NCBI RefSeq assembly: GCF_018139145.2
Contig: NC_059474.1
Span: 43,294,344-43,358,343, forward strand
Direction: 5' to 3'
DNA length: 64,000 bases
From: Gymnogyps californianus
Lineage: Eukaryota; Chordata; Aves; Accipitriformes; Cathartidae
Below, one piece after another: positions 26,701 to 40,395 of the stretch; position 1 is the first letter of the stretch, and every line of letters starts with the position of its first letter. Under the pieces are notes generated by a model. It saw nothing but the letters and a program-made list of their open reading frames with translations, made no database searches and was not told the DNA's origin. The translations under genes were made by a program, and so were the position numbers.

Positions 26701-29700
26701 TGGCGGCAGAGCTCTGCTCTGTGCATCACTCAAACTATGCAAGAATGGTTTTCTATTCAGGTTTTTATCAGGAGATGCAATAACTTCAAACAAAAACTTA
26801 TATAAATCAGTGTTTAACATTCAAGTTGAGCATTTCTGTGGTCAGTCTTTCCTAATTTAGGCTGCTAAAGCAAATCACATTCATATATACATCAGTAGAA
26901 CTGGATGGAAAACAGTTTTCCTACATCACGTGTCTTCTCACCATTTCCAGAATGTTGTTGTTCTGCATAAGAACAAATGTGAAGCTTTCAAAGCTGCCAG
27001 CACAAGTGTCTGTTCTCTGGACTTCGGCGGCCTGGGCTCTCTTAGGCAGACTAAGGACTTACACCTGACTTTTGTATATTCCAAGGCATTAATCTTTGGA
27101 TTGTTGGCTATTCTCACATGTTCTTTTTCTATCCAGTTCTTCCTAATATAGTCTAAACAGTGACTTACTACTTGCATATATCAAATACAATTATTAAGGA
27201 AGTAATAATTTCTTGCAGTATCTTTAAAACCCAACGCCTGGCAGGACAGGCATTACAAACATCATAGCATGCACATGACTAGAAGTAAAAGTAAGTTCAA
27301 TATTAAGCAAACTGCTAGCGGAAAGATCAAGTTAAGAATAATTTCAGTGATGAGTGAAAAACAGTGAAATAAATATTTTAATAAAGAGCATAAGAGACAT
27401 TCTGGAAATGACTGAACTAGCATCTTTGCAAAAATGTCTGAGGCATTGATTACAAAACAGAAGAAACCGTGAAAGAAAACTCAGCTGCTGAGGAATGGAG
27501 ACTGAAGTGACAAGTAACTCGGTTCAAGAAATAGTATCACTTTCACAACCAGCATGAACACAAGTGTTTTTGGTTAAGGAAGTTCTATCAACTCACACAG
27601 CAGTGACTTTGATGCATATCAACCAGATTAACTCCTTATCTTTAAGAAATAATTTTAATTATAATCTCAGCTTTTCCCTACTGATGTTACATATAAACTG
27701 CTTGATATCTTTTAAATTATGTTTATGATTAATTTCTTCTGTCTATTGTTTAAAAAAATAAGACTTTTGAATACATTTTAAAAAACCCCAAAATCTCAGA
27801 AAAAACAAGAAACAATATAGCCATGTCTGTGGAAGGAAATACTGTTTATCAACAACTTTATAAACTGCAAGAAATTATATCTTACTGCTTTTCACTTTTA
27901 ACAGGTATTCTTTTTACAAAATTAATACCTGCCTTTCATTTTCACTGCCAAAAAACATTGTCAAAGAGAACTGTGTGAGATGGAGTTCAGGAATTCTGTC
28001 CATTCATCTTCTTCACAGCATGCATGATGCATGCCCATGCAGAATACTACTACTCACAATAATGCAATGAAAATAACGTTGATCATTCTACAGGGGCAGG
28101 GACTGCTGTGCTGATTTTAAAGGTGTCAAACATGTCACTTCCTACTGGCTTCTTTTGAGTTTTTGTTAATGGATTAACTATAGAAAGAAGGCTATCAATA
28201 TGTACAGTTGCTCTCTGCATCTGCAAGGGAGAAGTGTGGAAGAGAACGACTCCCACTAAGCTAATACTCTTTCTGATAGTTGAATATATCAGACTGGAAT
28301 AACACTCCAACACAAAGAGGATAAAACAGTAGCCATCTGAAAAGAAGCTCTCCAGTCAGGCAATCCCGGCACCACACTGTAGTCACATTGAGTCTATGAA
28401 CCTGGAACTGATGGCTTGTTAGAAAGCCAACTAACATCACATAGGTAGGTACATCCAGTAACCATATGAATACCATCTTCTTTTCTGTTACTGCTTTAAC
28501 AGACACATGGGAAAATAATACTAGTACTAAGCCACTTGAATGGAAGTTCTTCATTTGAAACCATGGACACGTTATATACAGTTCTACAGAACAGTGTCCT
28601 GTCTTTTTTGCAGACATTCAGACTGAGGATTATGAGGGGTTTAAGGCAGCACTTTCACACACGGGCTACATACCGAAATTAATATTAACAGTTATTTGCC
28701 TAATTTTGAGAGATGCAAAGTATCTGAAGATATCATATGTTTATGGGGACACTTCTGAAAGCTCATCTGTGCATTACACCAATATTGCCTGTAAAAGTCC
28801 AATGCACACTAATAGCTTAACCTCCTCAAATAGCTCACAGCAGCAGAGATCAGAATTGCAGAAATCTGGCATTTTTTGGTCTCAGTTCAACAGTTCTTCC
28901 TCTCTTATCTACATAAACTCATGTTGCTAACAAGGCATGATAAAATATTGTGCCTTTTAACCATATTTAGCATTATTGTCTTCTAGATTCCATGTTAGCA
29001 AAATATCTGGTATTAACTGCTTTCCCAGTTAATTCTATATATACTTTCCCCAGAAAATTCTGTATATTATCACATTAAACTCTGTTTTAAATATTCTCAG
29101 CACCAGACTGAGGCAACAACTAATATTATGGGTTAAGGATTACTTAAGTGTCTGTAACCACAAGTTGAACATTTTGTAGGACTTCAAAAACACTTTTCAA
29201 GCCTCAAAACAACTACAGTAACTCTCTGTAGCGTGCCAGCTCTTGCATTGGACTGAACTATGGTAAATCATTATTTATAGGTGTTGGTTACAGCTGCATT
29301 GCCAAGGTGCAAATATATTTCCTACTTCAAGAAGGTACTCAGTCTCTCCTTCTTGTTAAACTAAAAATAATAATGATAATAAACCCCGACCAAACCAAAA
29401 CCAGCCCATCATTCCCAAACTCTTTGCAATTACTTTCAGTGTTGGCTGAATAAACTATTTTCAGAGAGTTCACAGATAAACCTGTTAAGTAATTTATGAG
29501 TTAAGAAAAGCTTGAAAAGAAAAGGTTCTTCAGGAAATTTAAAATCAGAGTCAGTCTTCATCAAAAATAAAACTCACTAATGATACTCAGAAGCTTCAAG
29601 CTTTCTACATAGCCAACATTACTTTAAATGTTTAAATAATTAAAAAAAAAGGTTGTAATAAACATGTTTACTGTTATATCATTGCTAATATGTGCTGCTT

Positions 29701-31591
29701 CTATCATCAAATACTAATACTCTATGGACAGATACAACTCCATAGATGAGTTCTCTTCAAGAGGGATCACTCTCATGGTTGAGATAGCTACTTTAGTACT
29801 CACCTAATTTTAATGAAATTATTGTTTTAGCTTTGACTCGGGATGCAGTTTCCCAAATGCTGAAAGCTGATTTCAAGTCTCTGCAGCCAAACATTCCTTT
29901 TCCTCCTCCTGTTAGCACCCTTTCCTTTTCTTATGCTATCACTATGCTTGGGAGCAAAATACTTGGCTGAGGGGAAGGCAAGATTTCCTTTTCTGACAGC
30001 AGCATAGACTTACACTGGCTTTGGCCAAGCAAAACATGTATCTTGACTGCAATCAAGATCAGTCTCTTGCGCATCAAGTGTTGTTAATTGCAAAATATAG
30101 GACTCAAGTGCAATTGCACCAGGGATTCCAAGGTCATCAATTTGGACATCAGCAACCAAAAGGATTCTTGTAATAGCATCCATCTCACATCATTGTATAC
30201 AACGTTCACCTCTGTTTATATGTTGACTCTATGTTTAAAAACAAAACAAATTTTATACAAGTAGCAGTGAACATTATACAATGGGAAGTCTATTACACAG
30301 CCTTCTTTCCTGTATCTAGGGCAACCTCACTTCTGGGAAAGAAAGGTCTGGGGTGAAATTTGCTTTTTACTGCTCTGTTGGAGCTGCTATCTCCTTTCTT
30401 CACAAATGGGTCTTGCAACAGATGTGCTGGGTACAGGACCACCTGGCTCACTCCACATCACATTATCATCTGCAAGGTGCCATCCTCAGCAGCCTCCCTC
30501 CCATACATGCAATAACCACCATATATATTGTTATTCCACCACTCTGTCTTTCTACTTCTTGCACTCCTCTTCTCTTCTACAGTTGTCAGAGACTGCTTAG
30601 AAGAACAAAGAGCAACAGAAAGAAAAAAGTGGCGAGTGCAGAAAGGGAACCCTGTTGGCTTGCTGCCTCAAGCATGTGTTTTTGTGTGTTTAAAATCAGC
30701 ACATGATTGCTAAAAGAATAACATTTTTATATTTTGCAAGTTATCCTGTGAAAACATGTAATTAAGCAAATGACCTTGCTAGGATTGAAGACCATATTTC
30801 ATGCTGCTTCTTAAGCACATTTTTATAATTAATAATCCCTTCTGATTATTGATGCAAATGAAATAAAATAGCATTTTAGTTCCTTTGTCACACTCCAAAA
30901 ATTCTTGAGGGATATGGAAAAGAGGAGCCTCCACAAAGCTAAAATCAAGCTATAAGTTAACAGCATAAGATCACTCTTGCATAAGTAAGGTATCATCACT
31001 AATGTAAGGTAAAAATGTTACTACCATTTTTTCCACTTATTTCTCTCTCCTTGAGCTTTTCATTTTCCTATTTTTAGTTATAAAGGAGCCATTGTAATAT
31101 GGCTGACAGCAGAATGAGTTACATGTTATATATAAACATAATGTAAGAAATAGTACAAACATTACACATCTGAATATCCACTGACTACACAAAACCAAGA
31201 ACATTCAGAATAAAGATAGCTAACGAGTGTTGAAACAGGAATAGCATGCAAGAATCTCAGGCCACTATGACATTTAGGTACAGTGACTAAGAATAAAAAG
31301 CGCAGAGCAACAGCCACTACCACTTCTTTTTTGTGACTTTATCTTAAATCTTTCTATAGAATTTGGTATATATAATGTACTTCCCTTTGATGTAGCACTA
31401 TGAGAAAGAACCCAGTTCTCTCTTGTGTTCAGCTCTTCGGGACATAAGTCACAGCAGTAAGAAGATTGTTCAAGGGACAGGGACAGTCATTGTCCATTAT
31501 TTGTCTAACACTAAATTGCTTCAGGCAAAAATTTGCTTTCAAAAAATATCAAGTTTATAGGAAACAAAAAAATAAACAAAAAAACACTCAC

Positions 31592-31934
31592 AGCTTTGGT
31601 TTGGCAAGCACAGGTGGTGGCTCCTTTGTGGGTGAAAGCAAGACAGCTGGAGGTGGGATGGATTTATCACCATTTGGCTTGCTGTTAATCATTCCATTTA
31701 CCCCATGAATGGGATGGATGCCATTTGTTTTTTCCTCAGAGGAATTGAGCTGTAGTTGAAGGGCTGTCACACCAGATCTCAACTCAGTGTTGTTTGCTTG
31801 GTGGGTCTCTGTATGTTTCTTAGGAGGAAGCTCGAGGGAGCTAACTTCAACTGGAGGAAGTGGTGGGAAATGATGGAAATCGTCACTGTTGGATTCTCTT
31901 GTCAGTGATTCATGACTAAAGCTTTCTGAGTTGG
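31592..31934 (-). CDS. PALLD: PALLD exon: proline-rich region with EVH1-type motif
   Basis: Largest coding exon in the window (343 nt, 113 full codons, end phase 2). The acceptor is cttttag (AG at 31936-31935) and the donor is gtgagt from 31591, a perfect consensus. After a Ser-rich start (ANSESFSHESLTRESNSDDF) comes FHHFPPLPPVE. This fits the Ena/VASP EVH1 ligand pattern F-P-x-hydrophobic-P and lies where mammalian palladin has FPPPPP. Then follow LPPKKHTETHQANN and a conserved block, EKTNGIHPIHGVNGMINSKP. The end is PPPAVLLSPTKEPPPVLAKP, proline-rich and a candidate SH3-ligand segment. The exon aligns with the palladin region just before the second proline-rich segment. The split last codon is CT-, so it encodes Leu whatever base follows. 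If the downstream intron were retained, an in-frame TGA would come immediately after that Leu. Confidence 0.95.
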
Positions 31935-32737
31935 CTAAAAGAAATCAAAAAGAATGTATCTCCCACAAGTCATAGACAAAGTACATGGTATGTGGTACAT
32001 ACATGCTGTATTTTCAGTTTGTTAAAGGTAAGATCTCTTCGGTTCTGTGCAAGTATTTTTCTAGACCTCCTGTTGATAGTGTATGCTGAATTAGATACAT
32101 GATTGGCTATTCATTTTCTGATTTTACCTCATGCAAAAGGCACAATAAGGAACCTTATGGATCCCACTAAATCTGTTTCAGGAATCCAGCCACTAACTGA
32201 GATTGACAAGTACGGACAACAACAGCTGAAACAGCATTTCCTCTTCCTGGAGTCTCAGCACCATTTAAGAACAAATCATTTAAAAATGCTGAAGGATGTA
32301 TATATACATGGCATGTTTGCAATGGCAGCTGGGTTAATGCATTCCACAACAATATGTATGTAAACATATTACAAAACTAAACACACCATGTCACAGTGTT
32401 TTTATTTTACAAAAGGCATATGCCACCTTTGGTAGCATAATTTCATCTGCTTCCATTTTGTCTCTGCTGCCATCTAGTCTCAGAACCCTAATGCTTAAAA
32501 ATATGCCAGGCTTGTGGAAGACACTTTAAAAATGTATTTTACATGAATAAAAATATTAAACTAGGAAATGAACCAAAAAAAAAAAAATTAGTTTGCTTTA
32601 TATGAATGTTCTGAGGTTGACAAAACCCCTGTTATACAGTAGCCCTTTTCTACAAGGGAAGCAGACTGATAACTTCACAGGTAAATTAATTATCTAAGAT
32701 CTATGATTAAAAGTTCCTCTTTCCCTTTGTCACATAC
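31935..32737 (-). other. PALLD: PALLD intron (0.8 kb)
   Basis: Phase-1 intron before the proline-rich exon, gtatgtg to cttttag. An 86-codon plus-strand open frame (32103-32363) and its antisense counterpart resemble nothing known and are taken as chance. Confidence 0.9.
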
Positions 32738-32857
32738 CTGAGCAGACAGTTAGTTGCGCATTGCTTGTTACTGAACCATGTTCATTTGTTGCTGTGCATG
32801 TGAAAACTCCTGAATCTTCAGGAAAAGTTTCTGCAATTACAAGGGTACATATCTCTT
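32738..32857 (-). CDS. PALLD: PALLD exon: second half of second Ig domain
   Basis: Internal coding exon of 120 nt. The acceptor is tttccag (AG at 32859-32858) and the donor is gtatgtg from 32737. Two bases complete the Glu codon opened by the microexon, then 39 codons follow and one base is left (phase 1). The peptide EICTLVIAETFPEDSGVFTC contains the E strand and the D-x-G-x-F-x-C signature with the second core cysteine. It is followed by TATNEHGSVTSNAQLTV, the F-G turn and G strand. This completes the second Ig domain begun at 42873-43014. It sits 9.7 kb from the microexon, across the intron that carries the CR1 copy. The nearest human sequence I recall reads ETFPEDAGIFTCSARN, so orthology is clear. 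Confidence 0.95.
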
Positions 32858-35800
32858 CTGGAAATAAACAGAAAAATAAACTGCATCATAAACTATTTAA
32901 AGTACCATGTAATGTTTTTGGATTGCATATTAGAAGGACACCAGAAAGTGTTCCTTATACAAAGAAATGCTGAGAGAACTGCAGAAAAGCTTCCAACATA
33001 AATGGCTTTAATGAAAATCACTTTGTATCTAGAACAAGTAAATTCACCAAGTTAAGTGTTCAAAAGGGACCTGTCTTGAACAGTAATTTTGCAGTCACAA
33101 GTCTGTGCAGTCATTTTACACACTCAATATCTTCATTTTTATGCAGGATAGTACTGATTCATACAAATCAACGTATTGGTTTCCGTACACAGCTGATACT
33201 TGCAAGCTCTTTTTGGGTCTCTAAATAACACCACCAATATGAATGTCACGTCATTCCTTCTTTCCCTGAAGTTTTCTGTATTTAATGCAACATATCAGAT
33301 CAAATCCCATTCCCAGTAAAACCAGAAAGTATTTTGTCATCACTTCCAATTATCTTTTCTGTATAAACTGACCAGAATTAAAAACTCTGGATGCATAAAT
33401 ATTCCCCTTATGCAGAGCTTGGGAAGATAATTTCTGTCTCTGTCTGCACAGCAGTGAGAATGGATAAATTGAAAACATAGGACAAAACAGCATCCCCAGA
33501 AACTCTTCAGAATGCTGTGACACAGACATATTCTGTGGCTGTTTGAAATCTGTTCATTCTACTTTGATAGCCATAGTATATACTTTGATTATACCAGGGC
33601 CTCAGTCAGAAAATTTATATGAAGGCTGGACTGTTCATATTTCAGGTTGGGTCTCACAGTAATGCTTTCTAAATCAATTCCATCCATTTATAATGGGCAC
33701 ATTTAACTCTCTAGGCATATTTTTTCCAGATACTTCAAAGAAGTCATTTTATTTTATCTCTACTTGTAATGATATTCTAATCTTTTTAAAAATTCACAGT
33801 ATAGCTAATCTAAATAATCCTAGTATTTACACAACATACCTAGATAATTTTAGACCTGGACAATGTTACATTGTGGGTTTCCTTAATTAATTAGGAGTTT
33901 CTTTTGCTTATGCTCATTTTCTAGTCTCAGAACCAAAGCAGGGAAGTTTTATAGAATTCAGTTTCATTAAAAAGAAAAAAAAAAAAGCATTTTGCATTTT
34001 GGACATTTACATGGAATCCCACATATTATCACAAAATCAATGGAATATAGCTAATAAAAACCAACTGAAAAGTGAGGAAAAATATTTCAGACTCCAAGAA
34101 CTTTCACATGAAAATTATTCTGTAGAAGAGGCTCAGTAAGGTAAGCTTCACTTCTTTTAGTTCAAAGAAGGAAAACATTTTCTACTAGGTTTTTTTTTTT
34201 TTCTTTCCTAATTTTCTTTATGGAATTGCAGATGACTGTCTCGTTTAGACAGTTAACAAAAAAGTTATGGAATTTTTCCAATTATAAATGACAATGTATC
34301 CAAAAACTTCCTGTACTGGAAATGGGTTAAAAATGAATGACTAATTAAATATTTGGCACAGAGTTATTTTTCAGACAGCAGAACATGGGGGGTTTTTGGC
34401 AACACAAACCAGTCATTCTGTGTAGCTGCAAGAGGCATGGCTGGTAATACTGTAGCATGTTGGATCTTATCTGACCCAGATGAAGATTAATGACTCATGA
34501 AAGGTCTTATCAGGAAAGTAATGGGTAACACAAGCTAGTTTTTGAACTACTGAGATCAGGTTTTTTTAGAGTCTTGGTGCGTCGTAAGCAGTTGAAGCTA
34601 TATTGTTAACCACACGTGCGTACTCCTGGATTGAACTGACTCTGGGGATGCAATCTGATACATGCAGCATACTAGTTTCCTGTTCATTTAACAGCAGAAT
34701 TCTGAAAGTTCGGTATTTCAGGACTGCAAAAGAAAATCACTCCCACCATGCTGCGAACTGCTGTTTGAATGAGGGCAAAGGTACTACAAAATATAACAAC
34801 CAGCAGAATTCCTATTTTCCAAACAGCAGAGCTAATTAATGCATAATGTTCTTTCAGTTTTTTAAGTATGTAAAATGATCACAAGAGAAGAGCTGATCTT
34901 CAGTCTTCAGTGATAAAAGAATTCTAATGGATTCTACCATGATGTGGTTTGTTTACTAAAATGGTATATTTGAAAATTATACAGGGTAAATTGCAGTAAT
35001 CCTTGTAAAACAAATTGAAAATAAATTAGTGATGAAAATATAATCAGAGTTTCAAACTCAGTCTTCTCAGCCGGATGAGCAAACTACAACACGTTTGTGA
35101 TCAATCATGAGAAAACTGGCTAAACTGAAAACATAAAAAACCCTAAGAACTAATCAAGAGGCAGCTTGGGCAAAAAGCACGTGTGAGCAACACATTGCCA
35201 TTGTCTTTATTCATTTTGCTCCCCTCAAACCAAGAATCACTGACCTCCAGGTCCTTGCTAAAAGGCTTACTACTGCAGAAAGCATAGAAATATAACACTA
35301 ATTTGACAAAAGAAATGTTCTTTAAAGACCTCTGTAACACACTCTGGATGCATAGTGCTCCGAATATTTTTCTAGCTTTACATCCTGACTTATGTAATTA
35401 TTTTTCTTTCTGTTACTGTGCGAAGTAGAATCTGATGATTTGAAGTAAATAATGTCTGTTCTACTTCCCGGCAATCATCAGCTGACAAATAATTTCATCA
35501 CAAAAATGCGTTCCAGAAAGCAGCTCTGAAATGCTGTTCTCAGGGCCTTAAAACATATTTAACACTTGACTAAATGAATACAAAAGCATCCTGTTCACTG
35601 AAACATGTAAAATGCTTAGGCATGCAAGTACTTGACTATTTTGTCAGTTATTTAGAAAGAAAGATTACATTTTACAGAGTAATCCTTTCCCTTTATGGTT
35701 CATGAGTCCATTAGGAAGAATAATCTTTGGTAAGACACAAAACTGTTGCATTTTAACAAATGCAATCATTGGCAATGTGTTTACTTCAGAATGTTTCTAT

Positions 35801-38800
35801 GTATTACATTAAAGGTAAAGTAGTTCTTAATCTGCACCTTCATCTCCAAATGTGATCATTAGCTTCCTCCACTGTAATGCACATACAGTCCTGAGAAATA
35901 AGTATGGTCCTTTATTAGTAGTTGTTCATTATGATGCAATGAACAGAGCTATTTCTATAGATGTAGGTCCAAAGCCATAAGTTTTCTGCTACACAAAGAC
36001 AGTGGGTAGTCACAGTGGTGGTTTCCTGGTAAAAATCCAACCAAACACAACCCTGCCATCTTGTAGACAACTTGTCTCTTATTCTCCCTCTTGTTCCCCT
36101 AGCCATCAGATGTTTAACTACAGTTTAACGGCAAAGCAGTATGCCCATCACGTAACAACTTCTCGTTTAGGTATCTGTGCATCTTTTATACAAAGAGAAT
36201 GGGGAAGTGTGAAAATAGAGAAGAATTGAATATGCAGAGTAGCATAATAGATGGTAGTATTGCAGACCTGTAGATGCCTTAACTTGCAATAACACAATGA
36301 AAAAAGTATTTAAGTTACCTGTTTCTGATGATCACTATTGTATACACCTTTACCCAGTCAGGCAGCAGTTCTGGCTTATTTAATAGGTTTTATGCCACTC
36401 AAGAAATGAAGAGACAAGTTTTTAAAAGGTATACAGAACTGACTGTGTTTGAAGATATCTCAAACAGCACTTACAAAATACTGAGAAGAAAACTGAACAA
36501 CAGCAAATGTGGTTGTGGGCAGTATAATGCAGTTTTAGGGTACAGAACCTAGGTTACAGGATATGAAATCAATACCCAAGATGGCTGCTATCTAGCCAGT
36601 TCAGGTATAATAAACAGGAATACTGCTATGGCAGCATGGACTTTAGTCCTTAAAGCAGTGTTCAGGTTTGAGGAGAAATTAAGTCATTTATCAGGGTCAA
36701 GGAAAAGTTTATGCTAAAGCTTACACTAAGGCAGTTATGATGCTGTAGATGCCTAAGCCAGCTAGTTTGAAGTTGTCGGGTGTATACATCAAAGCTGAAA
36801 TCAATGTATTCAGCAATGTAACTGTGATGATTAATGTACCGCAATAAGCTTTAACTATTTCCAATTGAAGAGGAATAGCAGCAATTTTTAAAAAATTGTA
36901 TAGTACAAAAAAGATCAGAGGTTTACTTTGAATTTGGAAGCATCAACAAGCAAGGACAGTCATAGCAGTCAGACTTAAGATGGGGTCACTGACAGGACCA
37001 GAATTCTGTAGGTACCTTGGGAATGCAGAGTACAATTGAAAACATAATTGACAAGCAATAGTGCATAGGTTGATCAGACCACCTTTAATGAAGGATAATT
37101 TTAGCTTATTTTCAGTTTTTCTCTTCATTCGGCATCTTGAGCTATAGCTCATTGGAGATTGCTCTCTTCAGGCCCTTGTTTGCTGCTTAGCAGTGAAAGA
37201 GGGAGACAGACTCTTAATCATAATTCTTTTGTTTTCACTAAAAAATGCAAGGATCCAACATGCATGCTGACCTACTGAAGTTTCTGTGTTTTGAATTTCA
37301 TCAGCTATCAGAAAGCTGACTTTCTTGGTGTGGAGAGGCAGTAAGGATTTCTGTAACATTAGCCATATATTTTCAGTTTCAAACATTCTGCAGAAATAGG
37401 GGTGGGATTTCTAAGGGAGTTACTTACTGGAGTTGAAACTTTGCAACACAGCAGCCAAACAGGGAACAAGAAAGCACAATGCAAGAGAAGGGATGACTAT
37501 CTTTTGAGACGTTTTTGGTGAACATACACAGTATTGTGCTTAGGAAAAAAAAGCATGTATATGTGGCAATTCCCTGGCAATTTAAGAAAAATTACTTCAT
37601 ATAGTTTTCTTCTTACATGCCATTAGACAATTGTTTTAATGTAATTCAATACAGTTTGTGGCTGCCTCCAGACAGCTGAGTAATGGTCAAAATATCAACA
37701 GCTGGCAAATGACTCCATGGGATTTTTCATTCTCAGGCAGCCTGTTCTTTGAAAGGTTCAGTCAGTATAAAGTTAAAACGTCCAAGAAAGAAGTACAGAG
37801 CAGGTAATTTGACAAACTGTGATGTTGGCTTTAAGTAATCTGACTAGCTATTAATTCACAAAGCAGTCTGGAGAGATTTGTGATGCAAACTGATTTCTGT
37901 CTAGACAGAAAAAGGAGTGCAAAACACATTAGGGTAGATAGAATGTACCCAAAAAAAGTAGCCAAAACCCACCCCTTGCTTCTTAATTTCTTACCTGTGT
38001 GAGTTCATGGAACATTTTTCTTTTAACTCATTAGTACTGACCTAGCAAAGGATAACCAATGTTTTTGATCACTGTGAAGTGTTTATTGACGGTTGGACTT
38101 TGGTTGACAACCAGCAATTAAAGTCACACTACAACTTGTTAGAATTTATGTAAAAATCCACGGAAGTTGTATGCTTGGAAAAATTTTTATAAATCATGTC
38201 CATCTTTCAAAATTCTGAATACTTATCTAGTATAGGCATGTTAGTTTCCCTATCAATCTTGCACACATATTCACCATCTGCACTGAATAGCAGTTCTGTG
38301 GTTGCTTATGAACAATTTCCTCTGCAGGTATTGTTTTCTCTGGCTTCTTAGAGCATGAATTGCATCACAAACCAGTTCTGTACCTATTACGTTTCTGGTA
38401 CCCACCCAAATTCCTGTTGTAGAAATTTTAAGATCCTTCCTGACATCCTAAAAACCAGTGTTACTTATTACCAGTATTACTACTAATACACAAAACACTG
38501 CTCATCATTTATGCCAAAAGGAAATATTTACATTTTGCCCAAACTTTATTTACATTCCCTTTGCACGCACAGAGTCAATTCCTACACAAATAAGCCAATA
38601 ACTGTACTGTCATTAATTTTAGTGGAGAGTAAGACACTGCACATTATTTAATAGGGCTTAGTAGGAACTGATACATGCACAAATCTTACAGGGATAGTAC
38701 TTAGCTCAGTGAATCCAGGGAGAACAAAATACCAAACTGAAACTCTTTCATAGGTTTTGGGTAGCAGGAAGGTGCTTATAAATATATACTACAACAGAAT

Positions 38801-39117
38801 TACAAGCATGAAAAAAAAGACAGACTGCTGTCAGGCATTCACTACTGTTATGTCTATTAAACCGCAACGATACAGATACCAAAATAGTATTTTGAGATGC
38901 CTTCCTACTCTTGCCTTACCACCTGAGAGTGGTATGAGATACCTTGATATTAAATAACTTTTCTGTACCTGTGCAAACTCAAGAAATGCACCTTTCATGT
39001 AAGGATCCATTCTCTAGTACTCTTTAGAAGGCTGCATGTACCTTCTCCCATGGTCTGCAAGCTAACCAGACATGGGAAGGACAGCATTCAGCACCATCAA
39101 TGTGATGGTGCATGTAT

Positions 39118-39151
39118 GTGAGAGGGCTGGCAAAGTGAGAGGGCTGGCAAA
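39118..39151 (+). repeat. Perfect 17-bp tandem duplication
   Basis: The unit GTGAGAGGGCTGGCAAA occurs twice head to tail without a mismatch and is followed by GTGA, the start of a third partial copy. This looks like a recent slippage or duplication event. Confidence 0.9.
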
Positions 39152-39895
39152 GTGATGATCTTTTTGGACTCAGAATCCCACCTTCTATTTCCCATTTCAG
39201 GTAGTAGTTAGGAAAGAAAATTGTTAGCTTTGTGAACTATCATGAATATTCTTCCTTATTCCACAGTAGTATCTGTCAGATAGGCTATACGAACCTTGCA
39301 ACTAACAATACTGAAAATTACTTAGCTGTCCATGGAAAAAAAAATATCTTTTTTTAGCAATCTTTAGCAAGGGCATAATATATGATTTCCTTTGTACTCA
39401 ACTATTCACACAATGGAATGTGAACCTTTTGTCTCAAGCAAAAAAGTGCTTCTCCTTTCTACTAGAAAACACTGCATTCCTACTCTAAAATATTTTGTTC
39501 ATCTAGCATTATACACATTATGTTTCCTAAAGGGGGTGAAGGGGTAAAAAAAGATTACCAAAACTAAGCAAACATTATTGGTGATTGTGAGTTTTGACAG
39601 AACGGTTTCAAATTAGATATTAAAAAGAAAAACCCTAACATATGCTAGTAAATTTAGACTTCATAGAAACTTTTGAGTAAAGTTTCAGTCCTTTCAGATG
39701 CTTTCTATCATGTTAAAGGAGAGAGTGAATGCAGTTCAAGTGATTTTGCAGAAAAGAAGCTCCTAGTAACAGTGAGCTAGATATACTAGGTACTATTCTC
39801 ATAGCGTTGGTAGATTAAATCTAGAAAAGATGTTACTACTTGGACAGGAAATAAGTTTCTCTGGGAAGGGGAAAAAAGTCAACCCATTGATCTGA

Positions 39896-39912
39896 TTTTT
39901 TTTTTTTTTTTT
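39896..39912 (+). repeat. Poly-T run
   Basis: Seventeen T in a row in the 9.7-kb intron. On the gene strand it is poly-A. No adjacent retrocopy was recognised. Confidence 0.85.
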
Positions 39913-40353
39913 AAAGATATCAAGAAAACAGCTAAGTTGGGAGACTTATTTTGTAATATATATTACAGGAGAATGTTCCAAGAAAGATACAGAACTGAAC
40001 ACATTTAAACACAAATCTGTTCTCCTTTATTTCTTTTCATATCCAAAGGCTTGATATGATATTAAAATTCTCCTCAAACAGTTTTGTACTGTAACTTACA
40101 ATTTTTAAACCTTAAAGTTTGGGTTATGATTATAAACTACCAATAGCCCATTGTTAGCACTAGAACATGTTTTAATTCCTCATTACAGGTTAATTTGGTT
40201 TTCCAGCACTCTTCTTTCCTTCACATGGCTCACATTTCAAGCCTCCATAAATCAAATCATTCAGTCACATGTATTCTGGGCGTCAGCTGTTACTAGAGGT
40301 GATGATGCTGCACACCACAATTAATAATATTAACTGTCAGGATAAAGCATGCA

Positions 40354-40381
40354 TGTGTGTGTGTGTATATGTATATGTATG
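40354..40381 (+). repeat. (TG)n-(TATG)n microsatellite beside the CR1
   Basis: TGTGTGTGTGTGT followed by ATATGTATATGTATG, ending a few bases before the 5' truncation point of the CR1 copy. Confidence 0.8.
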
Positions 40382-40395
40382 ACATACAACTCAAA

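Larger units (their letters stand above)
1..31591 (-). other. PALLD: PALLD intron downstream of last visible exon (at least 31.6 kb)
   Basis: The donor at 31591-31590 is used by the proline-rich exon, and no matching acceptor plus conserved exon was seen before the window edge. The next expected palladin exon would start with one base completing a Leu codon and continue DPLKLQQ or similar; I did not find it. The stretch contains one solo LTR (18172-18751), simple repeats, purine-rich tracts (about 7378-7530 and 16490-16575), and slightly GC-richer patches at about 2800-3180 and 7980-8180. The longest open frame (159 codons, minus, 13420-13899) is within what chance gives in this much sequence. 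Confidence 0.8.

Noticed and set aside
28018..28034. Near-palindrome GCATGCATGATGCATGC
   Set aside because: One central mismatch and short; such motifs arise by chance, and no partner site was seen.
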